Shown here: positions 11,019-20,895 of the stretch, one piece after another
How the letters are laid out: the number at the start of each line of letters is the position of its first letter
Numbering within the stretch: the first letter of the stretch is position 1
DNA from: Desulfuromusa sp.
Lineage (GTDB): Bacteria; Desulfobacterota; Desulfuromonadia; Desulfuromonadales; Geopsychrobacteraceae
NCBI GenBank assembly: GCA_027858895.1
Contig: JAQIBX010000105.1
Span: forward strand, 1 to 64,000
Length of the DNA: 64,000 bases
Direction: 5' to 3'
Made by a program: the position numbers and the translations under genes
The notes under the pieces: generated by a model
Database searches by the model: none
The model's input: only the letters and a program-made list of their open reading frames with translations
What the model was told of the DNA's origin: nothing

Positions 11019-13442
11019 CTATGGTGTAATGTCAACGAAAAATCCCCGCTGCCAATGCCTGACCTGCCAGCCATTTTTTGACAATTGAGCCTGGAGGGTT
11101 CCGGTGAGGTCGGTGCGGTAGAGTGGTATGTTCTGCTGCTGCAGATAATCGACAACTTGCCTGGCTGGTAAATGATGGCGGTTCTGATAACCCACAGAAA
11201 CCAGGCAGGATTTTGGTACAAGTTGATCAATAAGACTATCTGTGGCAGAAAACCTACTGCCATGGTGGGGCAATTTTAGTAGCGATACAGGCCCGGGCAA
11301 TCCGGCATTCAAGAGATTCAGTACTCCCTTTTCTTCCAGATCCCCGGTTAACAAGAGGCTCTCGCTACTAGCATGGCTCAGGTGCATAACCAAAGAAGAG
11401 TCATTTCTATTACTGCCAGGAGTTGTGCCATTGAAAATATTCAAATCCCCATTTGTCCAAAAAGAGATTTCACTCCAACCAGAGGGCATGATTTTAACGG
11501 GGATAGCATGTTTCAGCAAAACATCCTGTAAGCTGAAATGGAGTTCGGAAAAAGAGTTTCCAGTCCAAAATTCTTGCACTGGGAAATTATCCAGGACAAA
11601 AACAAGTCCCTTACGATGATCAAGATCATCGTGTGTCAAAACCACTGCGGTGAGTTTGGTCACCCCTAATTGCCCTAAAGCCGGTGCCAGCAGACGTTCA
11701 CCAACATCAAACCTGTCACTGTAAAAGCCACCCCCATCGATCAAAATAGTTTGGCTATCATTATTCTGCAGCAGCATCGATTCACCTTGACCGACACTGA
11801 ACATGGTCAATAAAACCGGAAACGACGGGAATAAAGGAAACTGCCACAATATGAGTGCAGATAAAAAGCAGACTGTGACGGCTCGTAGCATGATCTGCTT
11901 CGCTAATTGTGCCGACAAGAGCAATGGCAGCACCAACAGACCAACCGCCAGATACTGCCGGAGCGACAAAAATAGATAAGTTCCACCAAGGCCGGGAAGT
12001 GCCGTAATCCAGCGGGCTAAAGACAATAAAGACTCCAGCAACAACCCGCAAAGTTGAAATAAAAGTCCAGCCAATTGCGGGAAAAATGGTTCAAACAACA
12101 GTCCCGAAAACCCGATTGGCAGCGCCAGCAGGGTGACAATCGGTACACAAATGAGATTGGCAAACACCCCGGCCGGGGCAAATAGATGAAAGTTAATCAA
12201 GACCAGCGGTAAAGTTGCCAGCATCGCGGCAAAAGTCACCAGAAACAGTTGCAGAGGATAGCGCAAATAAAGTGGAAGGTTTCCGCCTTGTTTTTGCCAC
12301 AATGGTCGCCAGAGCAGAATCCCCGCTGCGCCAGCAAAAGAGAGCTGCCAGCCTGCCTGCCAAAACAGCAGCGGATTGGCCAACAGGGATAACAACGCCA
12401 GGGAAGCCAATAGCAACAATGGATTGACGTAATATCGCCAGCACAAAAAAACGGCTCCCACCGTAGCCAAAGCAAAGGCTCTACGCGTAGAAACCGCATC
12501 ACCCGTCAAGAGCAGATAGCAAAGCAATAAAGGCAGCAGGATAAGTGGTAGGGCTCGTTGCGGGGGTTGCCAATTGAGTAAAAACGGAAAACGGCGGTAG
12601 ATACTGAGCAACAAACGATACCCAAGCAACGCAATCATCCCAAGATGGAGCCCAGAGATGGCAAATAGATGACTGATACCACTTTTTGCCAGCACCCTCC
12701 GGATACGATCGGGGATAATGCGCCCCTCGCCCAATACCAATGCCCTGACCAAGCTGGCACGATCTTCCGGCATCAGCCCCATGATATGTGTGGCAACCTT
12801 GCCGCGCCATTGCACCATCGCTCGATCAGGAATATCAGGCTGTCGATCCAAAACCGTTATTTCTGCAAAAGTTTTTACCCAGGCAGTCATATCGATATGC
12901 TGGCTTGCCAGATAGCGTGGCCAGTTAAATTCTCCCGGCGTCCCAAAAAGGCGTGGTTGTCGCATACGACTTTTACAACGAACGATATCACCGGGAAACA
13001 ACTGGGTGGTTCCCTCTTCCATATATAATCGCACCCGCAAGGGAGATTCCAGTACTATCTGTTGATCTTTTTGTGCAACTGAATCAACCAACAATTCAAG
13101 CCAACTACGCCCCTCTGTTAATTGCCTGATATCGGTCAATCTACCAGTCAAGGTCATTTTTTGTGCCAGCTTGTCGATATAAATAATGTCTTGACGAGAC
13201 GGAAACTGAAGGGGGTATCGAAGATTGGAAAAAACAAAAACGGAGAGAAACAGAAGAACTAACGTTACTCTGCTGTATTTACGTAATAAGAAAAACATCA
13301 AAGCAGTGAAAGCGACAAACAACCAACCAGAGAAGTGCGGTAAGGCGAAAATCGGAGCCAGGGACAATCCGGCAACTGTTGCAGATAGAACAATAAGTAC
13401 CGGCTGCATATCCCCCCCTGCAGTGCAGCTTAGCAGAAACAT
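11019..13442 (-). CDS. comEC: DNA internalization-related competence protein ComEC/Rec2
   Basis: 807 aa; hydrophobic competence domain (HLFAISGLHLGMIALLGY) and C-terminal metallo-beta-lactamase-like domain (VLTHDDLDHRKGL, KLPHHGSRFSAT). Confidence 0.9.
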   Translation of the reverse strand: MFLLSCTAGGDMQPVLIVLSATVAGLSLAPIFALPHFSGWLFVAFTALMFFLLRKYSRVTLVLLFLSVFVFSNLRYPLQFPSRQDIIYIDKLAQKMTLTGRLTDIRQLTEGRSWLELLVDSVAQKDQQIVLESPLRVRLYMEEGTTQLFPGDIVRCKSRMRQPRLFGTPGEFNWPRYLASQHIDMTAWVKTFAEITVLDRQPDIPDRAMVQWRGKVATHIMGLMPEDRASLVRALVLGEGRIIPDRIRRVLAKSGISHLFAISGLHLGMIALLGYRLLLSIYRRFPFLLNWQPPQRALPLILLPLLLCYLLLTGDAVSTRRAFALATVGAVFLCWRYYVNPLLLLASLALLSLLANPLLFWQAGWQLSFAGAAGILLWRPLWQKQGGNLPLYLRYPLQLFLVTFAAMLATLPLVLINFHLFAPAGVFANLICVPIVTLLALPIGFSGLLFEPFFPQLAGLLFQLCGLLLESLLSLARWITALPGLGGTYLFLSLRQYLAVGLLVLPLLLSAQLAKQIMLRAVTVCFLSALILWQFPLFPSFPVLLTMFSVGQGESMLLQNNDSQTILIDGGGFYSDRFDVGERLLAPALGQLGVTKLTAVVLTHDDLDHRKGLVFVLDNFPVQEFWTGNSFSELHFSLQDVLLKHAIPVKIMPSGWSEISFWTNGDLNIFNGTTPGSNRNDSSLVMHLSHASSESLLLTGDLEEKGVLNLLNAGLPGPVSLLKLPHHGSRFSATDSLIDQLVPKSCLVSVGYQNRHHLPARQVVDYLQQQNIPLYRTDLTGTLQAQLSKNGWQVRHWQRGFFVDITP

Positions 13443-13463
13443 GAGAACATCGGCTTAGAACAA

Positions 13464-14453
13464 TTAAGCCTTTACTCTCTTTTTAGTCGCGCCGCCTTCG
13501 TCATCTTCCAGCTGGCGGATCAACTCTTCAGCAAGCGCAACATCTTTTTTACAACCAATAAAAACTGGTGCTCTCTCATGAATCTGTTGTGGCTGCAGAT
13601 CAAGAATGGGTTGCCAGCCATTAGAAGCAGCGCCACCAGCCTGCTCAATTAAAAAAGCCATCGGGCTCAGTTCAAATAGCAAGCGCAATTTACCCTGTGG
13701 TAGATTTTTCAGGTGTGGGTAAAAAAAGATTCCCTGCCCTTTGAGTAGTATTTGATTAATATCGGGCACAAAGCCGCCACTGTAACGGAGCTTAACCCCG
13801 CGATCTTCCAGCTTGCGGATATAAGCCTCAACCCCGGGGGTATAAAGATTTCTCTGGCCACCCGGTGAATAGAGATTTCCTTGCGGCTGAAGAGTAATAT
13901 TTTCTTGTAGTAGAGTATATTCCCTCAGCATATTCATACCGAATTCATGAACCCCCTTGCCGACACTATACACTAGCGTCGTACGCGGCCCATAAAGGAT
14001 ATACATGGCTGCAACCTGATTACGCCCCGCTTGCAGCAGATCACACCCTTCAAAAATTGATACGATGGTGCCAACAGCCAGATTAACATCAACCAGGGAA
14101 GAACCATCCAACGGATCGAATGCAACTGAATATTTGCCATCACAGTCAGGGGAAACCGGGATGATTTGATCCATTTCCTCCGACATCATATTAGCAACCA
14201 CACGGGAATGATCAAGCCGCTTGCGCAAGATTCGATCGGCCAGGACATCCAGCGCTAACTGCTGCTCCCCATAGAGATTTGACGTGCCGGCCACTCCCAG
14301 ATCACCAGTGCTGATTGAGTGAATAATATACTTGGAAGCTTCAGCAATCTCAGTAATCAGGTGAATCAGATTGTCGTTCACCTCATTTTCACGTAGATGG
14401 CGGCGCAAATCGATCTGAAATTTTGTTTTTCCCGCTTTGCTCAGTGGACTCAT
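13464..14453 (-). CDS. fbp: Class I fructose-1,6-bisphosphatase
   Basis: 329 aa; YSVAFDPLDGSSLVDVNLAVGTI, KLRYSGGFVPDINQILLKGQGIFFYP, PMAFLIEQAGG. Confidence 0.95.
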   Translation of the reverse strand: MSPLSKAGKTKFQIDLRRHLRENEVNDNLIHLITEIAEASKYIIHSISTGDLGVAGTSNLYGEQQLALDVLADRILRKRLDHSRVVANMMSEEMDQIIPVSPDCDGKYSVAFDPLDGSSLVDVNLAVGTIVSIFEGCDLLQAGRNQVAAMYILYGPRTTLVYSVGKGVHEFGMNMLREYTLLQENITLQPQGNLYSPGGQRNLYTPGVEAYIRKLEDRGVKLRYSGGFVPDINQILLKGQGIFFYPHLKNLPQGKLRLLFELSPMAFLIEQAGGAASNGWQPILDLQPQQIHERAPVFIGCKKDVALAEELIRQLEDDEGGATKKRVKA

Positions 14454-14598
14454 TGGACTGAAACCTCCCTGGATTCAGCAAAACCGATGGACAGACTTTC
14501 CTTGTTTTGGAACCGACAAGTAGTTTAGCCCAAATTAAATAAAGCAGCAACCATGAACTTACATTAATCTCATACTTATTGGATTTTCAAAGGTCAGA

Positions 14599-15384
14599 CT
14601 AACCCTTCGGCTCAGCCCGAGGAAAATCACACCACAACAAAGTGGCACCAACCACCGCCAGAGGAATACAAAAAAATTGGACAAAAGGGATCGCCAGCAT
14701 GCAAAAAACACCACAAGCGTAACCGAACATCAGAACAGGATGTTTAAATATATAGCGCCGTTGTTCAGCAAAACTCAGTTGTTTACGCATTAAGATAAAA
14801 GCCATATATTCAATAACTAAAAAAAACAGAGTAAACACCGGGGCGAGAACAGCGTAAATCAACGAACCAATTCCGGGAATAAAATTGATCCCAAACAGCG
14901 CCACCATACAGATGACAAATACCACCATTTTTTTTATTTCTACGATAATTGCATACTTGGACTCATGCCAAAAACGCTGCAAACTGAAAGAGTCCTCGCC
15001 CTGCGTGCCACGAATCAGCGCCTCAGTCCGCTCAGAAAGGAGTTCGTTAAACGGGGATGCAATCAAATTACCAATGACAGTGAATGAAAAGAAAACAATC
15101 ACTGTAGTCAACAACAAAGCAACCGTCCAAGCCAGATAATAGAGGAGAAATCCATACCAGACCTCAGTACTCGGGGCATAGGTCTCCAGCATTCCCTGAA
15201 AAAAATCGAGACCAAAATAAACCGTTGCGGTAAATACCAGCAGGTTGATGACAAAGGGGATCACCAGATACCTCAACATCCCGGGTTTGTGCCGAAAAAA
15301 CTTGGCGGCTCGCAATGGATAGCTGAACCCACGTGCAAAACCAGCAACCGGTCTGACTGCAGCTGCAGTAACGTCACTGATCAT
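14599..15384 (-). CDS. EI24/CysZ-like integral membrane protein
   Basis: 261 aa multi-TM protein with GNLIASPFNELLSERTEALIRG motif typical of EI24/CysZ. Confidence 0.7.
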   Translation of the reverse strand: MISDVTAAAVRPVAGFARGFSYPLRAAKFFRHKPGMLRYLVIPFVINLLVFTATVYFGLDFFQGMLETYAPSTEVWYGFLLYYLAWTVALLLTTVIVFFSFTVIGNLIASPFNELLSERTEALIRGTQGEDSFSLQRFWHESKYAIIVEIKKMVVFVICMVALFGINFIPGIGSLIYAVLAPVFTLFFLVIEYMAFILMRKQLSFAEQRRYIFKHPVLMFGYACGVFCMLAIPFVQFFCIPLAVVGATLLWCDFPRAEPKG

Positions 15385-16268
15385 GAGATCGTCCGACAGG
15401 CAAACAACCCTTTTTCAAGGGTCGGATATTGCAATTCGACACCAAGCTTCTCTAATATTTTTTGATTTGACATCCGCCGCGATTCCTTCAAAAAAGAAAA
15501 AGTTAACGGATTCATCACTTTTTCCGCTTCAACCCAACTCAATTGTTTGGGTTGTGGTAAGTCATACATGTCGGCAACCGCAATAAAGTACTCACTCATA
15601 CTACTTTCCTGACCATCACAAACATTAAAGATATCCCCATCCTCACCCTTTTCCATTGCCGCCAGACATATCTGCACCAGATCCAAACTGTGAATCCGAT
15701 TGGTATTCGGTGCATCTTCCGCTCTCAACACTTCGTGTCCTTTCGTCAGTTGAGAAATCGGCAATCTTCCAGGCCCATAGATTCCAGTTACCCGGAGGAT
15801 AACCAGATCAAAACCAAGCCTCTCTGCCTGCTCCTGCAATTGATTCTCTGCACTAACACGACGTTTAGCCCGGCTGGTTTGCGGATTAATTGGAGTCTCT
15901 TCGGTCACCAGATCATCTCCACAATCACCATAAACTCCACTGGTACTGATGTAGACAATTTTACTTGGACAATTTTTATCCGACAATTTTCGGCAGAAGT
16001 TCAACATGCGGTAGTCGCTCGAACCACCCCCCTGCGGAGGCATAAAATAGAACAGTTGCTGTCCTTGCATGGAAATATCCGGAATGTCATCCTGAAAATC
16101 AAAATTTGCAATAATCGTCTCGATACCCGCCGACTGCGGAACCTTGGCACCCTCTTCAAAATGAATCGTTGCCTGAACCTGATGATCCTGCTTGATCAGT
16201 TCCCGAGCCACCCGAAAACCGATATCCCCACAGCCAACTATAGTAAAATCACTCATTTTTTTCTCCAA
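15381..16268 (-). CDS. NAD(P)-dependent epimerase/dehydratase family (SDR) protein
   Basis: TIVGCGDIGFRVARELI, YISTSGVYGDCG, VILRVTGIYGPGRLP; start overlaps the end of the downstream EI24 gene. Confidence 0.8.
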   Translation of the reverse strand: MEKKMSDFTIVGCGDIGFRVARELIKQDHQVQATIHFEEGAKVPQSAGIETIIANFDFQDDIPDISMQGQQLFYFMPPQGGGSSDYRMLNFCRKLSDKNCPSKIVYISTSGVYGDCGDDLVTEETPINPQTSRAKRRVSAENQLQEQAERLGFDLVILRVTGIYGPGRLPISQLTKGHEVLRAEDAPNTNRIHSLDLVQICLAAMEKGEDGDIFNVCDGQESSMSEYFIAVADMYDLPQPKQLSWVEAEKVMNPLTFSFLKESRRMSNQKILEKLGVELQYPTLEKGLFACRTIS

Positions 16269-16270
16269 TT

Positions 16271-18916
16271 TTATTGTAAACTTTTGTCGATAATTTCATA
16301 GAGATCTCTGGATAAATCCGCCTGCTGCAAACGAAGCAACTCCTGCTTTAACAACTCACGCCGTTTTGGTTCCAGACGTTTCCAACGCGTCAGCGGTGAT
16401 GCCATTCGTGCGGCAACCTGCGGGTTACGCTGATCAAGGAGCAGGATCTGGTCAATCAGAAATTGATACCCGTCACCATCAGGACGATGTAAAACCGCTA
16501 GATTCTGAGACAAAGCCCCCAACAATGCTCGCACCCGATTCGGGTTACTCAGGCTAAAATCAGGGTGCAGCAACAAATCTTCCACCTCAGAAAATGTTTC
16601 GGCTCGATGCGCTAATGCCTGGAGACTAAACCATTTATCAAGCAACAACGGATGCATTTTCCACTGCTGATAAAAATCATCAATGATCTCCTGCCGGTCG
16701 TCTGCAGAGCTATCAACAAGAATTGAAAGCGCTACTATTCGATCGGTCATATTTGTCGCAGTGCGGTACTGCAGCAGGGACAGTTCATCCATTTCCTGTA
16801 GATCCAGATGCATCAGCAATGAAAGAGAAAAATTGCCCAAACTACGCTGCCCGACCGCAGCAGGATCCAGGGAATAGTGACCCTCCACGGTGAAGCAGTC
16901 TTTATAACGTTGCAGCAGGAGGATTTGATTCTCTTGTGCCAGTTGATAAATGGCATGATCACGGACATCTCTGACAAGCTGCGGATCAAATGTATCCAAC
17001 TGATCAGCCAGATACTGCTCGCTTGGCAAAGTCAATAATTGAGTCTGCAGACTCTGATCCACTCGAGAGTCAGCCAATGCCTTTTTCCATGCACCGATAA
17101 AAATCGGCTGCAAAGATAATGGATACCCCTGTTCATGATCATTGTACATCCGCAGTAATTCACTCAATGCCAGAGTTTGACCAGCCTCCCAACGGTTAAA
17201 GGAATCGCTGTCGTGAGCCATACGAAACGCCAATTCTTCATCAGTAAAATCATATTGCAAGCGAACCGGTGCAGAAAATCCCCGCAACGGTGAAAGGGTC
17301 GGCTGTTGATCAATACCAACAAATGAGAATGTCTGTGTCTGCTGAGTCAGCTCAAGAACCCGGGTCGTATCACCGGGCTTGGTCTCCCCTGATAATTGGA
17401 GTTGAAGATCTTCTCCCTCACCATTCATCAAGCCGACAGCCAGCGGGATATGAAACGGTTGTTTTTTATTCTGTCCCGGAGTTGATGGACAACTTTGAGA
17501 TATTTCCAGTGTTAAAATCTGCTGAGCAGCATCATAATTCTGCTGAATTTTCACATGAGGTGTCCCCGCCTGTGAATACCAACGCTTAAATGTTACAAGA
17601 TTTATATCCCCAGCCTCCTCCATTGCCGTGACAAAATCATCGCAGGTGACCGCCTGACCATCATGCCGGTTGAGATAGAGTTGAACCCCGGCGATAAATT
17701 CTTCCTCGCCAAGCAGAGTCTGCATCATTCGGATAACTTCAGCACCCTTGTTATAAATCGTGGTGGTGTAAAAATTATTGATTTCCAGATAGGCAGCAGG
17801 TCGAACCGGATGTGCCACCGGCCCGGCATCCTCAGGAAACTGAAATTGACGCAGAATCCGCACATCATCAATCCGCTTAACCGCTGCCGAGTTCATAGCG
17901 GAAGAAAACTGTTGATCGCGAAAAACCGTCAAACCCTCTTTCAAGCTGAGTTGGAACCAATCCCGACAGGTCACCCGATTGCCTGTCCAGTTATGAAAAT
18001 ATTCATGGCCGATCACCGATTCGACACCCAAATAGTCGGCATCGGTAGCTGTTTCCGGGTGCGCCAGAACATACTTGGAGTTAAAGACATTCAGTCCTTT
18101 GTTTTCCATTGCCCCCATATTAAAATCATCAACAGCAACGATCATATAGCGGTCAAGATCATATTCCAGACCAAAGGTTTCCTCATCCCACTGCATCGCT
18201 TTTTTCAGCGACAACATGGCATGATCACAATAATTGCCGTTGCGCTCCTCGACATAGATCTGTAGCAGAATATCCCGCCCAGATATGGTCGTGTAATGAT
18301 CCTCCAGGCAGACCAGATCCCCGGCAACCAGGGCAAACAGATAGCTCGGTTTAAAAAAAGGATCTTCCCAAATCGCAAAATGACGACCTTTCTGTAATTT
18401 TCCCTGTTCCAGCAGATTTCCATTACTAAGCAGAACCGGATATTTCTTATCGGCTTCGATGCGTACATGAAAACGAGCCAAAACATCCGGTCGATCAGGG
18501 TAATAGGTGATTTTGCGAAACCCCTGTGCCTCGCATTGGGTACAGAAATTTCCGCTGGTCAGATAGAGCCCTTCCAGAGCCGTATTGTTCAGCGGATCAA
18601 TCTGCGTTTGGATTTCAAGGGTAAATTTCTCCGGCACGTTGGCAATCTGCAAACCTTCATCATCCTGCAGATATTCATTTGCTGAGAGGATTTCTCCATC
18701 CAGTTTAACCTCAAGCAGTTGCAGCTGTTCTCCATGCAGAAATAGGGGCTCCGACACTCCTTTCCGATCAGGATTCAGAGACATGTGCAGAACCGAAGCA
18801 ACCCGAGTTGCGGAATCATGCAAATCAAAATTGAGTTCGACCTGCTCAACCAGAAAGGGGGGAGTTTTATAATCTTTAAGATAAATTGTTTCGGGAGTTT
18901 TTTGAGTAGAATTCAT
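16271..18916 (-). CDS. pepN: Aminopeptidase N (M1 family)
   Basis: 881 aa; GAMENKGLNVFN, VIGHEYFHNWTGNRVTCRDWFQLSLKEGLTVFRDQQFS. Confidence 0.96.
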   Translation of the reverse strand: MNSTQKTPETIYLKDYKTPPFLVEQVELNFDLHDSATRVASVLHMSLNPDRKGVSEPLFLHGEQLQLLEVKLDGEILSANEYLQDDEGLQIANVPEKFTLEIQTQIDPLNNTALEGLYLTSGNFCTQCEAQGFRKITYYPDRPDVLARFHVRIEADKKYPVLLSNGNLLEQGKLQKGRHFAIWEDPFFKPSYLFALVAGDLVCLEDHYTTISGRDILLQIYVEERNGNYCDHAMLSLKKAMQWDEETFGLEYDLDRYMIVAVDDFNMGAMENKGLNVFNSKYVLAHPETATDADYLGVESVIGHEYFHNWTGNRVTCRDWFQLSLKEGLTVFRDQQFSSAMNSAAVKRIDDVRILRQFQFPEDAGPVAHPVRPAAYLEINNFYTTTIYNKGAEVIRMMQTLLGEEEFIAGVQLYLNRHDGQAVTCDDFVTAMEEAGDINLVTFKRWYSQAGTPHVKIQQNYDAAQQILTLEISQSCPSTPGQNKKQPFHIPLAVGLMNGEGEDLQLQLSGETKPGDTTRVLELTQQTQTFSFVGIDQQPTLSPLRGFSAPVRLQYDFTDEELAFRMAHDSDSFNRWEAGQTLALSELLRMYNDHEQGYPLSLQPIFIGAWKKALADSRVDQSLQTQLLTLPSEQYLADQLDTFDPQLVRDVRDHAIYQLAQENQILLLQRYKDCFTVEGHYSLDPAAVGQRSLGNFSLSLLMHLDLQEMDELSLLQYRTATNMTDRIVALSILVDSSADDRQEIIDDFYQQWKMHPLLLDKWFSLQALAHRAETFSEVEDLLLHPDFSLSNPNRVRALLGALSQNLAVLHRPDGDGYQFLIDQILLLDQRNPQVAARMASPLTRWKRLEPKRRELLKQELLRLQQADLSRDLYEIIDKSLQ

Positions 18917-18931
18917 AGTATAAGTATCCAG

Positions 18932-19618
18932 CTATTCCTTGAGTTGAATATGCAGTTGACCTTCTTGGACAGTGATTGAATTGACACCCTCGGAAAATGT
19001 TTTCCAAAATCCTGCATCGGTACCAAATTGATCAATCAGATCGATATTTTTCAGACCACCCATCCATGCCGCAGGGACAGGCACCCCCATGATGCTGATT
19101 CCCCGGATTTTGACCACCGGCCGAGTCTCACGATAAGCCAGCTCTACACCAGCCCGAACCCGCAGGGTTTTTCCACCGAACATTGGAAAATCCGGATCAA
19201 CCGGGATCAGCAACTTGGCGCTGACCAGATTGTTGGCCAGATCAATGGCCAACTTGCCAGCCAAGTCAGTATTCTTTGCCAACAGGGCATTAATCTCCCG
19301 CTCGCTGAGGGTGATATCCCTTGACGCCCCCTCTTCACTATAGACTTCTGGCTTGAGACTTTCGTTCGATAATTTTTCGTCTCCATTTTGTTGTGGCAAC
19401 CCTGTAGTAGATGAACTGTAAAACATTTCAAACCGTTGCAACTTATTTTCCAGCTGCCTTTCTTCTTGCTGGTTTAACACAACCGGAGTAAAAGGACGGG
19501 GAAAGAACCAGGTTCTGGCCGCAAAGATTGTTCCGATAATGGTCAGCACCATCACCAGCACAATAATGCCGAACACCTGCATGCCTGAAAATCCTTTTTT
19601 TTCTGTCTGCGCTGTCAT
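18932..19618 (-). CDS. Hypothetical protein with single N-terminal TM segment
   Basis: 228 aa; TM segment GIIVLVMVLTIIGTIFAA; sits in the pepN-dcd gene run. Confidence 0.6.
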   Translation of the reverse strand: MTAQTEKKGFSGMQVFGIIVLVMVLTIIGTIFAARTWFFPRPFTPVVLNQQEERQLENKLQRFEMFYSSSTTGLPQQNGDEKLSNESLKPEVYSEEGASRDITLSEREINALLAKNTDLAGKLAIDLANNLVSAKLLIPVDPDFPMFGGKTLRVRAGVELAYRETRPVVKIRGISIMGVPVPAAWMGGLKNIDLIDQFGTDAGFWKTFSEGVNSITVQEGQLHIQLKE

Positions 19619-19631
19619 CTATTTACCCCTG

Positions 19632-20159
19632 CTATTTCTCGGTTTCGTAATCCCGAAACAACTGGCTTGTCTGGATGCCGTGATTATTCTGATATTTGCC
19701 ACTAGAATAACTTTCGTAATCGCCTTCAATCGTGTGATAGTAAACCTGACAGATTTCCACTCCCGCATAGATTCTGATCGGCTGTACGCAAAATATTTCC
19801 AACGTCCAGAATCCCTTGAAGCCGACATCACCAAATCCTGCTGTCACGTGGATAAACAGCCCTAATCGCCCAACCGAAGAACGCCCCTCCAGCATTGGCA
19901 CCAATTTATGTGTTTCGGTATACTCAATGGTTCTGCCCAGATACAACCTGTTGGGCTCCAACAGTAACCCTTCAGCGGGGATCATAATTTGCTGATATGG
20001 GTTATCCTTTTTCATGTCCAGTTGTAACTCAGTGTAGACGATCAACTCATCTGACAAGGTCAGATTATAGCTGTTGGGATTAAGTCTATTACTGTCGTAA
20101 GGCTTGATAATAATGTCATTATCCATTCTGCTTGCTATTTCCTTACCAGATAAAATCAT
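19632..20159 (-). CDS. dcd: dCTP deaminase
   Basis: 175 aa; EGRSSVGRLGLFIHVTAGFGDVGFKGFWTLE. Confidence 0.9.
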   Translation of the reverse strand: MILSGKEIASRMDNDIIIKPYDSNRLNPNSYNLTLSDELIVYTELQLDMKKDNPYQQIMIPAEGLLLEPNRLYLGRTIEYTETHKLVPMLEGRSSVGRLGLFIHVTAGFGDVGFKGFWTLEIFCVQPIRIYAGVEICQVYYHTIEGDYESYSSGKYQNNHGIQTSQLFRDYETEK

Positions 20160-20195
20160 TGGCTATTCCAATCAAGAGAAATGACTTATTGTTTT

Positions 20196-20402
20196 TTAGA
20201 AACCGCAACCACCACCAGCATAGTCATCTTCATAATCGATTGCCCCTTGGGGGCATGCCGGGATACAAAGACCATCTGAATCACACTTGCTCGCATCCAA
20301 AACAGCCTTGCCATTAACCAGACTGATTGCCTTCTCAGGACAAACTTTTATACATTCAGCACTTCCACAACACAGATTTTGATCAATAATAATTTCCAGC
20401 AT
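20196..20402 (-). CDS. 4Fe-4S dicluster ferredoxin
   Basis: MLEIIIDQNLCCGSAECIKVCPEKAI...CIPACPQGAIDYEDDYAGGGCGF; start taken at the internal ATG at 20402 rather than at 20447. Confidence 0.85.
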   Translation of the reverse strand: MLEIIIDQNLCCGSAECIKVCPEKAISLVNGKAVLDASKCDSDGLCIPACPQGAIDYEDDYAGGGCGF

Positions 20403-20457
20403 AATGACTTTCTCCAATGGGTGTAAGGTAATACTTTCACCAAACACATTCGATCAA

Positions 20458-20775
20458 CTATTCGCGCAAAACGCCACAGGACCAACAGGCGCCAAATTGA
20501 CCTTCACAAAACTCCCCACAGACTGGACAGACCCAAGAATCAAGCATCGAAATGTCGTTTTCCAACCAGGCCTTGAGAAACATTTGAGCGCGGGGAAAAG
20601 CTTCATCATCGATCACCCAGAGTTCCGGACAACATTCGATAAAAGGAATCTCCCCGACGGCTGAAGAGAGTTGATCATTCCGCAAAGCGCACTGTATCCC
20701 CTCATTGGCGAGAATCTCTTTGATAAGCCCCGCCTGTTGCCGATCCCAGTAATTAAAAACATGCAGCTTTTTCAT
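20458..20775 (-). CDS. DUF2007-like protein with C-terminal zinc ribbon
   Basis: GLIKEILANEGIQCALRNDQLSS...PELWVIDDEAFPRAQMFL (DUF2007-like) plus CPVCGEFCEGQFGACWSCG. Confidence 0.7.
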   Translation of the reverse strand: MKKLHVFNYWDRQQAGLIKEILANEGIQCALRNDQLSSAVGEIPFIECCPELWVIDDEAFPRAQMFLKAWLENDISMLDSWVCPVCGEFCEGQFGACWSCGVLRE

Positions 20776-20895
20776 GGCAATCAGTATATCATTTTCAGCA
20801 TAATTTTATAAAAAATCGACCGATGATTAATTTTTTGAGCAACCATATCACCTCACAACTTCAAGTTCAGCTTATCAATATGGAATAAATTTATT

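Noticed and set aside
17663-18265. 200-aa plus-strand ORF
   Set aside because: Antisense to pepN, whose catalytic motifs are intact.
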